A stretch of 64,000 bases of DNA from Psoroptes ovis (Eukaryota; Arthropoda; Arachnida; Sarcoptiformes; Psoroptidae), in contig PQWQ01000009.1 of the NCBI GenBank assembly GCA_002943765.1, positions 1,116,001-1,180,000 of the forward strand. The letters are read 5' to 3'. Position 1 is the stretch's first letter. Each line of letters opens with the position of its first letter. Shown here in pieces: positions 1-14,900 of this stretch. Both the position numbers and the translations under genes were made by a program. The notes under the pieces are model-generated. The model saw only the letters and a program-made list of their open reading frames with translations. It was not told the origin of the DNA and made no database searches.

Positions 1-1418
1 TGTAATGCAAATATATTTATGCATTCAATCAAGGTGATTTTCAATAACAAAAAAATATCAAATAATTTTGTATCAAAGAAATATCAGCAGATATGATGCT
101 CTACAAGTTATTATTTTATTAAAATGACTTTATTATTATCAATAATAATCATCATTATAATCCATTAAATATTTGATATCGAAAAATGTTTGACATTTTT
201 TCTTTTCAATTATCCAAAAACAACATTCAATAACATCAAAATCCATATATCACCACCAAATACATATCGCTTATGTACCATTCAAATATCTAATATATAT
301 CAAATATTAACCATTATCATAAATAATTTCATCAAATATTATCATTATCATTATTATTATTATTAATATAACCATAAGTGTGAAATGTCTTTTGTTTCCT
401 GTCATTATCGCCGTTATTATTGTTGTTGTTGGTGTTTGCTGTTGTTCAATCAAATATTTATACAAATGTTTATCATTATGACTGTTATTACAACAATTTA
501 ATAATAATTATTATCATTATCATTAAGTATTATTGCTACTATTGCTACTGTTGTTGTCATTACTTTTATTATTAATATTGTCATTATTTTTATGAATTAT
601 CATCATCGTTATTATGATGTTACCATGATGATTTATATATGTGATTTGATATATGAGTTTGATGATGGTGTAAAATTAATTATTTCAATGATGTTTGTGT
701 GCGGGCTATTGATTGAATTACATTAGTGCGTGCATTGAATTTTAAAGAAAATTTTGAAAAATATTTCATATCTTAAATGACAAATTTTATGGCTTATAAA
801 ATTTTCAAGTTTTTCAAGAATAAAAAATTAATTTAATTTCATTGATTGTTGTTGTTGAGGTAGTAGTCCTTGCAGTGAAATTAATTTTTTTCAATTTTCA
901 TGACGAATCAGCTTTTTTCTTCTGTTGTTTTTGTTGCTTTAACTTACATTTTGACTTAATTATTCATCATTTTTCTTACAATATTATGGTTACCATGGAT
1001 AATGGTTCCATTGTTGAATGATAACTTCGCAAAAATTCTCAATTCAACAATTCTGCAAATTCTTATGTTGTTTAATTGATCAATTAAGATATATGGTTTT
1101 AATGAATTGATCCAAAAGCAAAATGCTTTCAATTATTCACTGAAACATGTATTGAATGTACAGTGTTTGTGTCTGTCAATCAATTTAAATTTGTGAAAAA
1201 AAATGAGCTTGAAATTCCTACGACAACAATAATGAAATGTGAAAAAATCAAATTTTCAAATATGGTGATATTCAAAAATTTTTTCTATCTTTCTATCTAT
1301 CTATCTATCTGTAATTCCGTCCAAATATTTTGTGAATTATCATACAAATGATATTCATCTCTGAAATTATCATTATTTTTTATCATGAATATTGTCTGTT
1401 AAATTTAAAATTACCGTA
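1..1418. other. non-coding flank upstream of the first PDE4-type exon
   Basis: AT-rich sequence with short trinucleotide runs (ATT, CAT) and a small CTAT tract at 1292-1310. I see no convincing exon. The frame used from 1419 is closed by a TGA at 1386-1388, and the only nearby ATG (1385) runs into a stop after five codons. A promoter for exon 1419 may lie here, but I recognise no specific element. Confidence 0.5.
1292..1310. repeat. CTAT microsatellite
   Basis: About five CTAT units. Confidence 0.9.
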
Positions 1419-2962
1419 ATGATCGTAATCATCATGATAATTTGGGATACATTAGGCACATTTTGGCAATATTTTCGTCAATATCAATTAAATTCATCAT
1501 CATCATCATCATCATCATCTTCAATACGAACGAATAATCAAAATATTCAGAATAATGATGCAAACAATGATCATTGTAATGCTAATACTTCTGACGAAGT
1601 CGTTGATGGTGATAATGAACAATTGAACAATTTAAAACAACAACCAAATACATCAAAAATCATCGGCAACAATGTAAAACATTATAAAATAAATAATGAT
1701 GATAATCAATCATCAAGAATAAACGATGATGATGATGATTCTTGTATTGATCATCATCATCATCATCATCAGCAACGACAAGAATATTCTTATATTAATC
1801 AAAAATATCAACAACAAACACATGTGAACAATCGAATTAAATCCGAAAACTTGCAAATGAAAATTGATGAAAAACATTTACAAAAACAACAATCGTCATC
1901 TTCAAATGATAATCATAATAATAACAATATTTTTCTAAATCGTTTATTCAATTCTTTGAATTCAATGATTAATGTGAATAAACATTTTGTAAATATGCAA
2001 AATTTCGTTGGTACAGCTAAAATGATGATGACAACGACTACGACGACAACAACGACAGTAGCAGACGCAGCGATTACAACGATTGCAGCCACAACAACAG
2101 CTTCAACATCGACATCAACATCAACATCGGAAACAACGACAACTACGGCGTCGACTTTAAATCTAAGTTTTAATGAAGATAAAATCGATGATCGATTCAC
2201 AAATAGTAAATCATTTGAGCTATTTAAAGATTGTGAAAACAACAATCAACAAAAACATTGTCATCAACGACATATTCCTTATCAAATGTTTGATAATTCT
2301 AATAATAGTAATGATGATCATAATCCAAATTCAAGCCAAAATAATAATCATCATCATCATTGTTGTCATAAATATCATTCAAATGATCCAACTGTCATAT
2401 CGGAACCATATTGTCCATTTATTATAATGCGTGAATCACCATCGAATGCAACATCATTATCATCGAATAGTCTATTGAATAGTAATTATGCCCAATTGAC
2501 CGAACATTCAAGTGTTGAATTTGATTTGAATTCTGAATGTAATTCTGAATCGGGTGGTGAATTATTGAATCAATATAATCATACACAATTTAATAATATT
2601 CGTAGCCATCATCTTGGTGGACCATTATTGATCACTCGAACGACAACCACCAAATCGAAACCAGATAAATTATCATCACGTGGAAGTGTTGGTAGTAATT
2701 GTGCAACGCCCATCAAAAGTAGTGTTTACCATTCACGTCATAGACATTCATCATCGGCAGTCATCATCAATCATTGTTCATTATCATCAATTTCAGGGCC
2801 AATATCATCAACAAATTCTGTTCATAGTGCAAACTATGGTTTACCATCAAACCATGTACGCAAACATCGTTCATCATATCCATCATATAGTATACGTAAT
2901 TCGATATCAGGTATACCATTACGTATCGGGCCAAGACTTTATTCGGGTAGATCATCACAAAG
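1419..2962 (+). CDS. dnc: putative alternative first coding exon of PDE4/dunce (low-complexity N-terminus)
   Basis: An open frame runs from ATG 1419 to a stop at 2982. The frame also opens 27 bases earlier on a TTG, which is not a credible start. Residues 1-14 are very hydrophobic (MIVIIMIIW...), then come long Ser, His, Asn, Asp and Thr runs, and a less repetitive Ser/Arg-rich end. I place the donor at AG|GTTCGC (GT at 2963) because it gives phase 2, the phase needed to enter exon 5900-6106, 6276-6446 or 25155 in frame. The donor match is weak. The frame could instead end at its own stop as a separate single-exon gene. Being the nearest upstream long frame on the same strand favours a PDE4 exon, but no conserved PDE4 motif lies inside it. 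Confidence 0.5.
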
Positions 2963-5900
2963 GTTCGCAAAACGTACCAAATAATATTTCACAAAAAAAA
3001 ATGAAAATATTCATGCATAAATTCATTCGAAAATTTTCATTCATTTTTCCAATTTATTTTTCATTTTTCCAATTCATTTTCTTCTTCTTCTTCTTCACTT
3101 TATCCGATTATAGTTGATTTTGATCAACTTTAATTCTATCTTTGATAAGAATTTTCATTTTTTTTTACTTCGGTTCATTCGGGCGAAAAATTTCGTTATT
3201 ATTATTATTAATTTCTCATTATATTCTCGATTTATTCCAGAGTTTTTTTTTTTGCATATCTCAGATATGCTTTTCACAGTGTGCATTACAACGGTATTCA
3301 ACCTTGAATTGATTTTCATCTTATTTTTTGATTTTTATTGTTGAACTTTTTGTTTTACCATCTCTGCATCAGTGAAAAGTGAATGGTTTTAATTTTGATT
3401 TTAATTTCTTATTAATGTTTGATCATTTGAAATAATGAAAACTTGAAGTTAATTTAACAATAATTTTCGAAAAATATTAAGAAGTGTTAAAGGGTTATGA
3501 GAAATTATCTTGGTTGAAAATATTAGGTTGTCCGAAAAGTTTTTGCCCATTTTTCAATGATTTTCTACGATATAATCGGCTAAAACTTTGCGGACAACGT
3601 AATATTTCTATTTATTCTTAGCTTTTATCAAAAAATGTGCTGTCCTCTTTCGATTCGGCAACGAATCAATGGAGGATTTCTGTTTTTTCAAATTGAAACA
3701 TGCGTAAATTATTTTATTTCAATGAATGATGATATTCACAAATTTCAAAATATTTCAATTACGATGAATTGATGTTACAATTATTTCTGACAACAAAATT
3801 ATTATGAATGATGATGGATGATGGATTATCAATGATGAGTTTATTCGTTCATCTGTGTCTGAATGTTTGTATCATTTGATTGATTACCAAGTGGTAAAAA
3901 AAAATTAATTTCGAAAATTGTTTGTCGAAACAAATTATTGTTTTTGACAAATTCTGAATTGAATTTTACCGTTGATAAATATAGAATTACATTGTGAAAC
4001 AATGGTTTTCGCTCGGAAACCGTTTCAAAATTTGAAAATTTGAAATTTGAAAATTGAAATTTTGAAAATTGAAAATTTGAAATTTCATATCTCAATCATT
4101 TGTCTTGAATATAATTGAAAATTTTTGAAGAATTTTTTGAAGAATTTTCCAGTGATTGATCGAATAAGTATTTTAAAAAATTGATCCGAATTTTCGGTCC
4201 AAAAAATCCGTGTAAAAAATGATGAAATGACGAAGAAATTTAATGCAAAAAATAAATATCCTCGAGCTAAATAATTTTTTTTGACAATTTTTAATTTTTT
4301 CTTTCATTTTTCCGAGTAGAAGAGATTCCTATTTCTTCACTATACTCTGTGTTATTATATGCAGCTTTTATTATTTTGATATGAAAAAATTTTTTGATTT
4401 AAATCGAAAAAATGTAAATCATTAAAAAAAATATATACGATGATTCCCGAGAAAACACAATCAAAAATATTCAAATCATTATTATAAAAATGATGAATAA
4501 ATATTAGGTTGTCCGAAAAGTTTTGGTCGATTTTTAAGAGCAACTCTGTCTGGTTAAGCGGAATGAACTTTTCGAACAACCTATCAAAAATAAATACATA
4601 GATTCCTATTGTGTAAAAATAAATGAATGAATTGAAATTGTTGAAAAACAATTTGAAAATTTGTTTTATTTTCTTCCGAATAATATAAAAACATTATCAA
4701 ACAAAAATAATAATACTTTTGACATTTTTGTTTTTTTCAAAAACAAATTTTTCGATTGTCATTTGCAAATTTTAAATTATTCATTTTGTTTATTTATTAT
4801 TCATTTATTTATTTGATTTGATTAGTTCATTATTTTATTAGCTTTGATTCCAATTCACGTTTGAATTCAATGAGTAATTATCTATGCAATTATGAACTAC
4901 AGTCATTCATTTATCTCCATTCAATTTCAAATTTCATTTCAAATTTCAAATTTTTCCAATCAATTTCTCTAAATGTTGTAGTGGTCATTATATGTGTGTC
5001 AGTGGTATATACAAAATGGTCATTTTATTATCTTTGTTTGTTTGATTGATGTTCAAAATAGAAAAATAAAAAATTTCAATTCATTCATTTTCATTTTTCA
5101 ATGCTTTTATCTAAATTATATTTTTGAATCCCCATAAACATTGAACATCGTGTAATAATTGATGATGATGATCATGATGATAACAAACATATTAATGGCA
5201 GTATTATTATTTTGAAATCGATTCGAAATCGATGCTTAAGAGAGTGATCTCATATAGCGATAGCGGCAGCTCTAACACAGCTGAAGAGAGAAATTACACA
5301 CACATGACTCGTAGTGAATCAATGAATGGAAAAATATGAAAATATTTTTCCAATTTTATTTCGATTCAATTCAATTCAATTGAATTTGAATTCAATTCTT
5401 TTTATTTTGAAAAATGAATGAATGATCAACCATAAAATGATCATTATTTGATGATGATAATTGATGATGTATGCGTGTATACTTTGTGATGTGTGTGTAT
5501 TTGAAAATTTTTCAAAATTTTCAAAATTTCAAATGATTACTTTTTGTAATTTTCGAAAAATTTTACAATTTGTGTGTGTGTGTTTGCGTTTACATTCATT
5601 AATTCATCACATTTTAGTGTAAAATTCAAATCATTATTTTTCCATGATTGCTAATTGGTCAAAAATTGATGAACTTTTACGTGTTCTCTTTCAAAATATT
5701 CATAAATCATTTCTTAATTTTCTGAGTGAATTTTAAAATTTCCAAAATTTACAATTTAAAAGTTTAAAATCAGCAAAAATTTTCGAAAAAAAATCAGTCC
5801 TTTTTTCGAGCTTAATGAAGCATTTTTAAATTGTTAAATTTTTAAAAATTTCAGTGAATTTTTTTTCGGTGAAATTTGCTTAATTTGTTCTAATTTCAGT

Positions 5901-8900
5901 CTGAAAATAATGTTTACCAAGCAATATTATAATTTAAAACAAAATAATTTTCATAATAATTTGAATAATTGTAATTATAATAATAATCGTCATCATCATC
6001 AGCAAGCATCGTCACAGCCATCCTCAATGAATTCAATTAATCTCAATTCTCCATATCGTATTTTGCTTAAACAAAAAAAACAAAATTTATTACGTAAATG
6101 TTTTAGGTTGTAGTCTTATTGAATTTGAAACAATTTGACAGAGTTTTTGCATTCAAAATATATTATTATTGATGAATTACGATTTAATTTCCATCTTTTA
6201 TCATGATTTTCCAAATTATTCCAAACTTTTCACTAATTTTCATTTTAAAATTCTTTTTCTTTGTCATTCAAATAGTTTCGATGTTGATGAAAGTGGTCAA
6301 GCAAATGCAGGCAATGTTAATGCATCAGGTCTTACATTGCAAAATTTACCTGTTCGTCGTGAATCATTTCTATATCGTTCCGATTCTGAATATGAAATAT
6401 CACCAAAATCAGCATCAAGACATTCATCGATTGGTAGCGGTGAATCGTAAGTAGAAATTTTTATTTTATTTTTTTCTTATCTCTTTTCTGCATTATTCTT
6501 ATTCCTAAATTCTTGAAAAATTTTGCGAGAATCTCCAAAATGAAAAAATCCTTCCATGCTTCAATTCTCAAACGTTAGATGGCATGAAGGAACTCATGAA
6601 TTTTCAAATTAATTTCTCAGAGGAAAAGATTGAAAGATATATTTGAATACATTTGAACACATTAATTGATTGATAATTAATTATCAAAGAAACACATAAG
6701 ATGAATGGAAAATAACGAATGTATAGCCCTCTCACACATTGAGAATTAACCATTAAATCATTGATGAATGAATTAAGAGGCTTATCTCTTGAAATATTAT
6801 TCAAAAAATTTCATCCAATTCAATGGTGAAATAATTGATTCGTAATGATGATTTTATCAAGCATATAATTCACACACGCGTGCGTGAATTATGATCAAAT
6901 AATTATCGAAGATCATAGTGTGCGACAATTTCATTGATTGAGAGTTTTCAAATGAGATGATGATGATCAAGTGGTGTATATGAAAGCGATTTTACATTTA
7001 CATTTGTGATAATGAATAAATGAATGGAATGAATGAATGAATCATGATGCTTTGCTTTATCATGCTTCGAGCGATTAGATTTTCGTTTTTTTCAAAATTT
7101 TGAATTTAACCTCATAATTTTCAAAAATCATAGCTATCAAATTGAACGAACAAATAACAAAATATTATGATTGAAATGTTAGTGAATCTAATTCAAATCA
7201 AATCAAATGCCTAAAATCATTTCAATGTTTCCGATGCTTTGATCTAGCGAAATTATGTCTGAATCAATTAATTTGTTTGATTGATTTATACTTGAAAAAT
7301 ATTTGAGATGTTTTTCTTGATGTTTTGTCTTGAATTTTCAAAAACAATTTTTTAAGATTATTGTATCAATTTCACCCATTATCAATGGTGTCATTGCCGG
7401 TGCCATAATGTTCGATATTTTTAAATTATTTTTGAATAAAAATTGTCAGAAAAAAATATATCACGAGTCAAGCCATAGACTTGGAAATGATTTACATTGA
7501 AATTCTTTTGAATTAACAATTAATATTACATACATGTCTTGAATCATGAATTGATATCAATGAAAATTTGATTAATCAGTCAATTCATATTTTCGATTGA
7601 AAATCATTGATTAAATTATAAAATATCAATGACTTTTATTGTTGTTTTGTTTTTGATGAATATATTTTTTTTCAGTAAACACATTTGTTTATTTTCTTCT
7701 TCTTCTTCAGTGAAAATGAATTTCATTTGAAATTTCATTTACAAAAACGAACATCTTAAGAAACAATTCTGAACAATTCATTCATTTTGCATCATTTTTT
7801 TCGATTGATAATCGATTTATGTGAGATTGATAATGTGTGATAATAATCACGCTTCATGCTATCGATCAGCCGATCATTTTTGTGTTTATTTTATTAGGTT
7901 GTCCGAAAAGTTATGGCCAATTTTCATCAACAATTCTATTGATTAAGCGTAATGAACTTTTCGAACAACCTAATAATTTTCAAACTAAAACAAACAGGAT
8001 TTTTTTCATTATTTATGTATGTGTGTATGGTGTATATGCTGCTGCAAACACACACAAAAATATAATCGTCGTCGACATGTTTTCATCGTCGATCGTTTTT
8101 GATTGCAGGCGAGTAAATTATCATGTCAATGCTTCAATTGGTCGTCACACACACACACACACATATATTTCAATGTCCCTCAACTTTTTTCGTACATTTC
8201 ACATCACACATATAAATATATTTATGATTAGATGCACCATTCAATGCATCTCGATATTTTGTGTTTGTTTGATCAATGATCAATGATTTTCAAATAGTAG
8301 TTTTAACACACACACACTCAATTTTATCAATGGATTCATATATATATTCAAACATTTGATATTGAAATGATAAATAATTCATTCATATTATGTATGTGTG
8401 TGTGTGTGTTTGAAATCATGTTTCATGAAACCATTTCGAATTTTTGGGGACCATTTATTTCTTTCATGAATGAAATGTGTGAAAAAAAGTATTCGTACAT
8501 TCTTTGATGATTAAGTGTTTCTCGGTGGACCCGATGTATTTTGAATGGGATTTTTGAAGCCCATGGATTTTCTATGAGATTTTTTGGTTTCTTATGCAGT
8601 TTTCTTCGTGTTGCCGGTGACGTAGTAGTAAGTTAAAATACTTTCAAAATCAGGGATTGTGAAAATTTGATTCAAACATGATTTTGACGACAACGAAAAA
8701 CAGTAGATTTCCTGGCTAAATTTTGACGTTTACGAGATTTCGCACATTATTTGAGCGTCATTTTAGATTATACGTTTCGAGCAAAGATGATCTATATAAT
8801 GTGGTGTAAATCGTCATCGAAAAAAAATACATGCCTGACAGCATGATGAATCTCATTTTAAAGTTTTATTTCGATTTTCAATGCCAATCTCTATGGAAAG

Positions 8901-11900
8901 CTATGCATTCAAAGCTGCCACAGAGGTTTTATTAGCCAAACTATAATTCCAAGAAATGAATAATTCAAGAAAAAAAAAATGAGATTTAAAAATTTAAGAA
9001 CTAAATCTTTGTATCAAATCAAATGAAATTCACTGTATTTCATTGAATTTTTACTAAATTTTCAATGTAAATCACTCCGGGTAAAGTTGGTTTGTTAATT
9101 CGAGAAAATTCAAATTTGATAGGAAAATAATCATTTGCCTTGCAAATAATTTTGTTTATCTGGTTGGTTTTCAATTATTCATTCAATTTCGAATTTCAAA
9201 TTTCATTTTGAATTAATTGATTATTATTTGAGGTTTTTTGAGGTTTATGCCTGGTTTATCATCGGCATACATGCATGCATGTATTATGTGTCTGTGTGGA
9301 TAGATTGTGAATGTGCCTTTGCACACATACACACACACACACACTTGTATGTGATATATAAACAATGATTATCATCATTATCGATATAATACGCCAGTAA
9401 AGGCACGTTATCTGTGCTTATTTGTTTTTTTTTTTTTTTTTGTTTCTCTGTATGTGTTCATTCATTCATTCATTTGATTAATTGTTTTTGATTTGTATTT
9501 TGTATTTGTTTATTTGTTTGTTAACAAATAAACAAATACAAAAATATAATTATGATAATTTTGAAATTGATTTGATAATTTATTCAATTTGAAAATTATC
9601 AATGTTTTTTTGGGTTTTATTAAACTTTTGATTAATCACATCGTTGAAGCACATGCACACACTCACACACACACACACACACATACACAAGCACATAAAA
9701 GACTAACCCTTAACTCAAATTATATATAAATTAAGAGAATTTAAAATCGATTTGTTGTTTGTGGTGAAATTGATTCAGTGTTTCAATTTTTCAAATCATT
9801 TAATAATGATTAGTCTTAAATTTAATGAATTTTACTTTGAAATTTTTGATTTAAAATTACAATTTAATTTGAATTTAATTCAAAAAATTCTTTCGATTTG
9901 AATTCCAACATTTGAATTTTACAATTTGAATTTTTCCCTCGTTGAAAATTACCATAAATTTGTCATAAATTTTTTGTTGTTTGTTTGTTTGCCTGCCTAT
10001 ACAAAAATTCAAATACATCATTCAAATTTTTATGAAATTATAACATTACATCATTATATTTTTGAATATTTGTGCGTGTTTATGTATTGATTGAGCTTTG
10101 AAAATTTTAAAATTTTGAGAAATTTTCACACATTTTAATTGAAATTTTGCATTTACATTCAATGAGGAAAACATATGTACATATGTGTTCACATTTGTGT
10201 TCAATTATGAAATTTTGAACATTAATTTTTCCTCATCCCCCTACATTCAATTCGCTCATTGTTTTTTTTCTGGTATTAACTCAAATCCAATTTAATATAA
10301 TAATATTAAATATATGAAACTCATATAAATATAATCATCATCATCCTCATCAAAATATGATTATTTTGTCAACCATAACAAACAAACAAACAACGATTTT
10401 GGTTTTATTTTTGAAATTATTTTACTTTCCAAGAAAAATGAATCGCCCTTGATTTAAAAATTCTTATTAATATCAAATGATTTGATTTGAATCGATTTCA
10501 ACTTTGAATGAATGATTTCAACTTTGAATTATCATCACAATTATTATCATTCAAAATAATCAAAATATTTAAATCAATCGTATCATCTATGTGTTCATCT
10601 TTATTCATCATCATTATTTTTTGTGCGAATCATCAACTGTCATATTTATTTATTTAAATTTATTAAGAAGAAGATTAGCAGAAATCAAAGCAAAAATAAT
10701 ATTATTAATTCATTCATTGGATTCAAATTCGATGCAAACAACGGAAGCAATTAATGATAATTATTTTTAATTATTATTTCACCATTCATTCATTCATTAT
10801 GATTTGGTGGCCATAATAATCAGTATTATTTCATATTTTTTGGTATTTTTTTTCGTGGAATGATGAACACTAAATGATTTTATTGCGTGCAATTATTTGT
10901 GTTTGCCTTTGCCTCTCACAAGCTGAATCTATTCGAATTTCGCTTCATTCATTCATTCAGTTATAATTATTGTCAAATGATAATTATCATTATAATTGGA
11001 ATTAATGTTTAGAAAGAAGAATTTTGAAATATTATTAATATTTAAACATGAATTAATGTGAAATAATTCCAATTTTTTTTTCGGTGAAAAAAAGTTCATA
11101 TTTCAAAATAAAATATCAATTCCGAATTATTTTATGAATATTCAATGTTGTATTATTCAATTCATAATTGTCTATTGAAACGCAAAAAAATTTCTCATTA
11201 AAATTCATTGAAGAAAAACTAAATAAAAAAAAATCAAAATATGGCATTATTTCCATCATTGAATTATGAATGCTCAAATCGGGCACCGGCTATTGTCAGT
11301 CATAAATCTCAGCCCCAACAACAACAACAATCAAATAATTGTTATCATTATTCAAATTATGATAATCAAAATCATTCAATGTCATCATCGATTATGGATC
11401 GTAGCATGATGAAACGTGCAAGTTTACCAATATTTATACCATTAAAACAAGATAATTTCTCCTTGAATAATAATAATAATAATCAAAAATCGATGAAAAA
11501 CTATGATTCATTTAATCAATCAAATAGTTCACCAATTCTTAATGATTCTGGTGCTTGCCTATCAACATCAACAACATCATTATCTTCACCATCCACATCA
11601 TATTTATCGTTATCATCTTCATCATTGACATCAATGGAATCATCATCATCCTCATCATGTTCATCAGCATCAACATCATCATTTTTACAATTTTGTGAGA
11701 ATCAAGATGCACAGAATAAGCTTGTCCCAGAATTATTTCAAAGACCCCCAGACAATAATTATTGTAATTGTAAAGATCTTAATTCTGATGATGATCAGTT
11801 ATATTATTGGTAAGTGAGAAAATTATGAGTGATTGACTGTAAAAATATGAATTTTGAGCGAAAAATCTCTCTCTAAAATTAAATATGAGCCGATTCATTT

Positions 11901-14900
11901 ACAATTTTGTCGTTTCTTTTGATTTCAACTTAAATGTGTTTGAATATTCTCCGATAATTGGAATTGGAAAATTGGAATTCCATTTTTAAATTTCAATTTA
12001 ATTTCACATTTTCTGCTGTGAATTCGCTTTCGAATACCTTGAAAAACGAACCATATGTATTAAATTGGATGCTCTCTCAATACAAATACATTTTTCATTT
12101 TCCACCGAATGAAATTTCCAATTTCGACAATTGCCAAATTCCTCTGAAAAAATTTCGATCAACCTTTCTACCATTTTCTATATGAAGTGTATGGAAAATA
12201 AATTTGCAATTTTCTCCAAAAATACTCAAGGGATACATTTGTCTGTTTCTCTGTGTTTGTTATACCAGTGGACAAACAATAAACAATAAATAAAAATGCC
12301 CCAAAAAAATAAATGATGTGCAAACAACATAAATGAACAATTTTATGAAATGGCGATAGAATAAACATTAAAAATAAAATCCGCATCATTTTTCAAAATT
12401 TTCCCGCAGCACTAACACACACAGTGACCAACCAAACATTGGTTTTAGCATCTGTAACCATTTAACATTTATTATCATTTCATTGATGTTATTGGTAGGC
12501 TTATAACATTGTCCATATGGTTGTCCATATACCTTCATGACTGTTATCATTATTATTGCTTTTATTCTTCTAAAACCGAAAAAATTCAAAATAATTTAAA
12601 AACTTTTTAACGTGAAACGATAATGGTATTTACATACAGAATTCAACCGATTCAATTTGAAATTTTTGAAAATTTTCAAAGAAATTTTCGTTTTATTTGT
12701 AATTAATTTGAAAATAATGAATCTGTATTTATTTTCTGTGAAATTTTGAATTTGTTTTTTTCAAAATCAAATTCAATTTAAATTTTTCAAAAATTAATTT
12801 CAATCCTTGATATTCATAGTCATATTCACTAAACAATCATAACAATTATTACTATCATAACTCGTTGATTATTTCATTATTTGAAATATTTTCATTTTAC
12901 TTAACTTTTGTGTATGTGTGAGATTTGAAATATTTTTTTCATTTTTCTCCAGAAATATTATATTCAAATTCATATTCCCTCTGTGAAAAACGATAAACAA
13001 TTTCACATGTAGAGCGAAAGAGAATTCATTCCAAAATGAAATATTAATGTTTATTTTTCTAATAAAATGAAAAATTTCCCGAATTTCGGAAAATTTTGAA
13101 ATTTTTCAAATATTTTCGCATACATTTTGCTATGGTTTGTTCCTATTAGCGTGTGTGTTGTATGGGATCTAATACCATGTAGGCATATAGTATCGTACAT
13201 TTCTTAGAGGAAAAATTCTGATACTTGCGCAAAATACCCATGTGTATGTGCATTTTTTTACTTTGAAATTACGTAACTTGTCCTTGTAAACGGGGTTTTT
13301 TTTCTTGGTCCTTTGTTTCGTTTCATTCCATATACATATTCATCCAGATATAATATTCTCGTGTATATATGTTCATAGGCATACAAGGAAAAAGCTTTGT
13401 AAATTCACATTTTTTTGTTGAAACATTGAATTCATGGAATGTTTTACATTCCTCCTTATGGTCCGTTGCTTTGTGCCTTGCGACATGTTTTGTGTATGTG
13501 TGTGGTATCCTTGCGTTTTCATCCCATTATTATTATTATTATCCAGAAACGAATTTACATACACGAATGGTACAAAATATTCTGGTATTTTTGCTACTGG
13601 TCGCATGTTGTTACTGTTTTTTTCCTATAAAAACTAATAATAAAATTATTATTATAAAAGAAAAATAAATATTCAATCAATTTGATTAGAATATCATTAT
13701 TATTATTATTATTATTATCGAATAGGCAAAATATTCTTGGCAAAATAGGAATAGATTGGAAGAGAGCGAGAGACGAGAGAGAGATGGATGTAAAAATTCA
13801 CATTTTTTTTCCTTGTTCAATTTGAATTTGAATCAATTTGAATTTGAATCCAATCAATGTTTGGCTACCGTAGATCGTAGGCTCTGTGTTGTTATTGAAT
13901 TCTGAATTTCCAAAAAAAAAAAAAAAAAAAAATTCAAAATTCAATCAACTTTTCTCTCATTGCATTCAGCAGGTTCCTTATTTATTTTATCCATTGAGTT
14001 TTTTTCTTCTCCAATATTAACTTTTGATCATTTTTTCCTACCACTTTTTCGACTTCATTAATATGAATTTTTGCATACGAATCATTCGATCACTAATTTA
14101 ATTCTGAACGTTGATGGAAAATGTGTTATTTTTCCATTAAAGTCTGACAATTTCTTCGGAAATTTCAATCCTTTTCTTCAGAAATTTTCAGAATTTCGTA
14201 TCTTAAATTCTGAAATTCTTGAATTTCTTACAATTCAAAGCAATTTAATGGGACTAATTGATGACTGACTGACTGACTGACTAATGCATTTCTATATTAA
14301 TGCCATGATAATTATCAAATTATTTAAATGTGCTTAAATGATATTTTCCGAAGAATTTTTTTTTTTTTTTTTTTTGATAATTTTAAATGGCATTTATCAT
14401 TTGAAAATTAGATGTCACTAGTCTTTGATATGAATTTGTGTGTGCGTATTTCGCTAATGGTATTATTGCCCATAGCGATTATAAGTGTTGACACGAAATT
14501 TTATTTTACCCTAAAACAAAATGGTGGCGCTCTTGCATAAATCGTCGTTTGTTTATTTTCAATCGTTGTTTGGTTATTCTCAAAGTCATCAAGAGTTTGT
14601 CAATGTGTTCAAATATGAAAAAAATCTATTTTTATATATAGAAATCGTATTTTTTCGTTTTCTCCTCTGACGAAAATCAAATTTCACATAAAGCACATTT
14701 ATATACATTTGCCAGCAGAGAGAGAGAGAGAGAGAGAGAGACAGATAAAAATCGATATACTCTTTTTGCTTGCTTGCCATCCAGCCAGCCATCCATCCAT
14801 CCATTGATGGAACAATCCTTCAGCAAAAAAAAATTGAGTTTTTCCGAATGATTTTTGCCATTTTTTCGAAAGGATCATTTCGAAGGGAAGAATATTCTTT

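Larger units (their letters stand above)
2963..5899 (+). other. intron or promoter interval with two MITE copies
   Basis: No coding signal that I can support. It holds MITE copies at 3523-3602 and 4504-4583, T-rich stretches and a less repetitive patch near 5223-5300. Short ORFs here are low-complexity F/I/N-rich translations or run through a MITE. Confidence 0.5.

Noticed and set aside
855..876. TGAGGTAGTAG, identical to the start of let-7 microRNA
   Set aside because: The match ends after 11 bases and no complementary arm lies nearby, so no hairpin can form.
1913..2245. Minus-strand ORF of 110 codons opposite exon 1419
   Set aside because: Val/Ile/Asp repeats mirror the trinucleotide repeats of the sense exon; a shadow.
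9393..9420. AAGGCACG, like the miR-124 seed
   Set aside because: Only the seed matches and there is no precursor hairpin.
13369..13668. Overlapping ORFs of 63-99 codons in several frames
   Set aside because: Low-complexity, no splice context, and one frame runs through an ATT tract.
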